Assembly (NCBI GenBank): GCA_017442105.1
Contig: JAFSAX010000027.1
Location: 1 to 33,460, forward strand
Source of the DNA: Selenomonadales bacterium
GTDB lineage: Bacteria; Bacillota; Negativicutes; RGIG982
Direction: 5' to 3'
Length of the DNA stretch: 33,460 bases
Below the pieces are notes generated by a model. That model was not told where the DNA came from and did not search any database. It was given only the letters and a program-made list of their open reading frames with translations. Of this stretch, positions 32,220 through 33,460 are shown in pieces. A program made the translations under genes and the position numbers. The first letter of the stretch is position 1, and each line of letters opens with the position of its first letter.

Positions 32220-33440
32220 TCACTCTTCGGCAAGTTTTTTCACCATGTGATAGAGAAGGTTCGTACCGCGTACGATGTCAGCCATATCCGTATGCTCGGC
32301 AGCATTGTGACTGATGCCGTTTTTGCTCGGGACGAATATCATGCCGACAGGAGCGATACGCGTCATGTAGAGCGCATCATGCCCTGCACCGCTCGCCAGA
32401 CGCATCGTGCGTTCACCGATCTCGCCTGCGCAGTATTCGCCGAGCGCGATAAGTCCTTCGTCAAGGAGTGCGGGTTCTTCTTCGGTGAGCGTTTCGAGCT
32501 GTACGCCGAGATTTCGTTTCTGCGCGATGGCATCTACGTTCTCAAGGATCGCGATGCAAAGACTGTTGATGTTATCCTCGTCCGTTCCGCGCAGGTCAAC
32601 AGACATAGTGACCTTGCCGGGGACGACGTTCATCGCATTGGGCTGTACATCGAGCTGTCCGACGGTTGCGACGACGCCTTTTCTCACATTCGCCTGCGAG
32701 AGTTCTTCGATACGCAGTATCATCTCGGAGGCACCTGTGAGCGCATCACGGCGAAGGTTCATCGGCGTTGCACCCGAATGGTCGGCACGGCCCCCTATCG
32801 TCAGGCGATAGCGATGCGGGGCGGCGATGCCTGTGACGATGCCGAGCGGATTAAGCTGTGATTCGAGGATACTGCCCTGCTCGATATGAAGCTCGAGAAA
32901 TGCGCGCACTCTCTTTTTGTACGGTGCGTTCTCTGCAACGAATCCGCGCTCTGCCATGACCTCGCCGAGCGCTTGGCCGTCGCTGTCTTTATAAAACGAT
33001 GCGGCATCTTCGGGAAGCATGCCGACCATCGCCTTACTGCCGAGGTTCGCCACGCCGAAACGACTCGATTCTTCTGCCATAAAAAGAACGACTTCAACTG
33101 GACGAGGAAGTTTTTCTTTTGCGATTTTCTCTGCGACTGCGATGGCACCGACGATGCCGACGATGCCGTCATAGTTACCGCCCTGCGGTACGCTGTCGGC
33201 GTGCGAGCCGATGAGGACGGCAGGCAGTGCATTGTTGCCTCTCGTCCGTGCGAATACGTTGCCGAACGCATCTTCGCGCACAGTAAGACCTGCACGCTCC
33301 ATCTCGCCGATGAGATACGAGCGCACCGCCATATCAGCATCGCTGAACGCAAGGCGCGTATAGCCTCTCTCGTCTTTGCCGAGCTTGGCAAGCTCGTTCA
33401 TCATTTCTTCTACTCTATGTTTCAATAACGTTTCCGTCAT
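32220..33440 (-). CDS. M20-family Zn-dependent amidohydrolase (N-carbamoyl-amino acid hydrolase / allantoate amidohydrolase-like)
   Basis: A 406-residue di-zinc amidohydrolase of the M20/hydantoinase-carbamoylase group. Metal ligands appear as GSHADS (H80), NYDG (D91), AEESS (E123/E124), ELHIEQG and the late ISHNAAEHT; GGRADHSGATPM marks the dimerisation (lid) domain. Members hydrolyse N-carbamoyl-L-amino acids, ureidoglycolate/allantoate or N-acyl peptides; this one cannot be told apart. The ATG at 33440 has GAGGTG. It is adjacent to but transcribed separately from the met operon. The gene is complete; its promoter lies outside the window. Confidence 0.88.
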   Translation of the reverse strand: MTETLLKHRVEEMMNELAKLGKDERGYTRLAFSDADMAVRSYLIGEMERAGLTVREDAFGNVFARTRGNNALPAVLIGSHADSVPQGGNYDGIVGIVGAIAVAEKIAKEKLPRPVEVVLFMAEESSRFGVANLGSKAMVGMLPEDAASFYKDSDGQALGEVMAERGFVAENAPYKKRVRAFLELHIEQGSILESQLNPLGIVTGIAAPHRYRLTIGGRADHSGATPMNLRRDALTGASEMILRIEELSQANVRKGVVATVGQLDVQPNAMNVVPGKVTMSVDLRGTDEDNINSLCIAILENVDAIAQKRNLGVQLETLTEEEPALLDEGLIALGEYCAGEIGERTMRLASGAGHDALYMTRIAPVGMIFVPSKNGISHNAAEHTDMADIVRGTNLLYHMVKKLAEE

Positions 33441-33460
33441 AATATGACACCTCACTTAGA

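Noticed and set aside
1-33460. CRISPR arrays, rRNA or tRNA genes, insertion sequences
   Set aside because: I saw no regularly spaced repeats, no tRNA-like cloverleaf sequence, no rRNA and no transposase or terminal inverted repeats.

Overview
This window looks like a chromosomal segment of an anaerobic, didermic or monodermic Bacillota. My best guess is a Negativicutes (Selenomonadales-like) lineage; that is inference from gene content, not from a marker gene. Nearly all genes lie on the minus strand. I recognise 33 protein genes. I see no rRNA, tRNA, CRISPR array or insertion sequence.

Left and centre (1-19900). This is a condensed version of the Bacillus subtilis yaaO-yabG / gcaD-prs neighbourhood. 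Reading leftward on the minus strand the order is: cca; an Orn/Lys/Arg decarboxylase (yaaO-like); a guanylate-kinase-like protein where B. subtilis has tmk; yaaR; holB; ricT (yaaT); a tRNA1(Val)-type methyltransferase (yabB); rsmI; metG; tatD; a yabE-like G5/3D cell-wall protein; rnmV; rsmA; the sporulation protease yabG; a YbjN-like gene; galE; glmU; prs. abrB sits between rsmI and metG on the plus strand. An RraA-like gene, also on the plus strand, separates galE from glmU. yabA and yazA, which B. subtilis has in this cluster, are absent. Many genes overlap by 1-14 nt, so several are probably translationally coupled. Clear hairpin-plus-T-run terminators mark the ends of prs, rsmA, yabE and tatD.

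The gap between the decarboxylase and cca (17865-18447) holds a dense cluster of DnaA-box sequences. The cluster overlaps a predicted sigma-A promoter for the operon that contains holB. Gene orientation does not change across the cluster, so I do not think it is the chromosomal oriC.

Right side (20000-33460). After a plus-strand tspO come three minus-strand genes, etfB, etfA and an FAD-linked lactate dehydrogenase. They resemble the electron-confurcating LctBCD system of anaerobes, and EtfA carries an N-terminal ferredoxin-like segment. Next are an ogt-type DNA repair gene coupled to a membrane YdcF-like gene, and a secreted protein of unknown function. The last complete operon has five genes: aminotransferase, metQ, metN, metI and metQ. 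It is controlled by an S-box (SAM-I) riboswitch whose aptamer, antiterminator, terminator and promoter can all be read in the sequence. The window ends with an M20-family amidohydrolase.

The points I find most worth following up are the DnaA-box cluster on the holB operon promoter, the fully readable SAM riboswitch in front of an aminotransferase, the repeated GTGGGAC motif upstream of the lactate dehydrogenase operon, and the sigma-K-like promoter of yabG.
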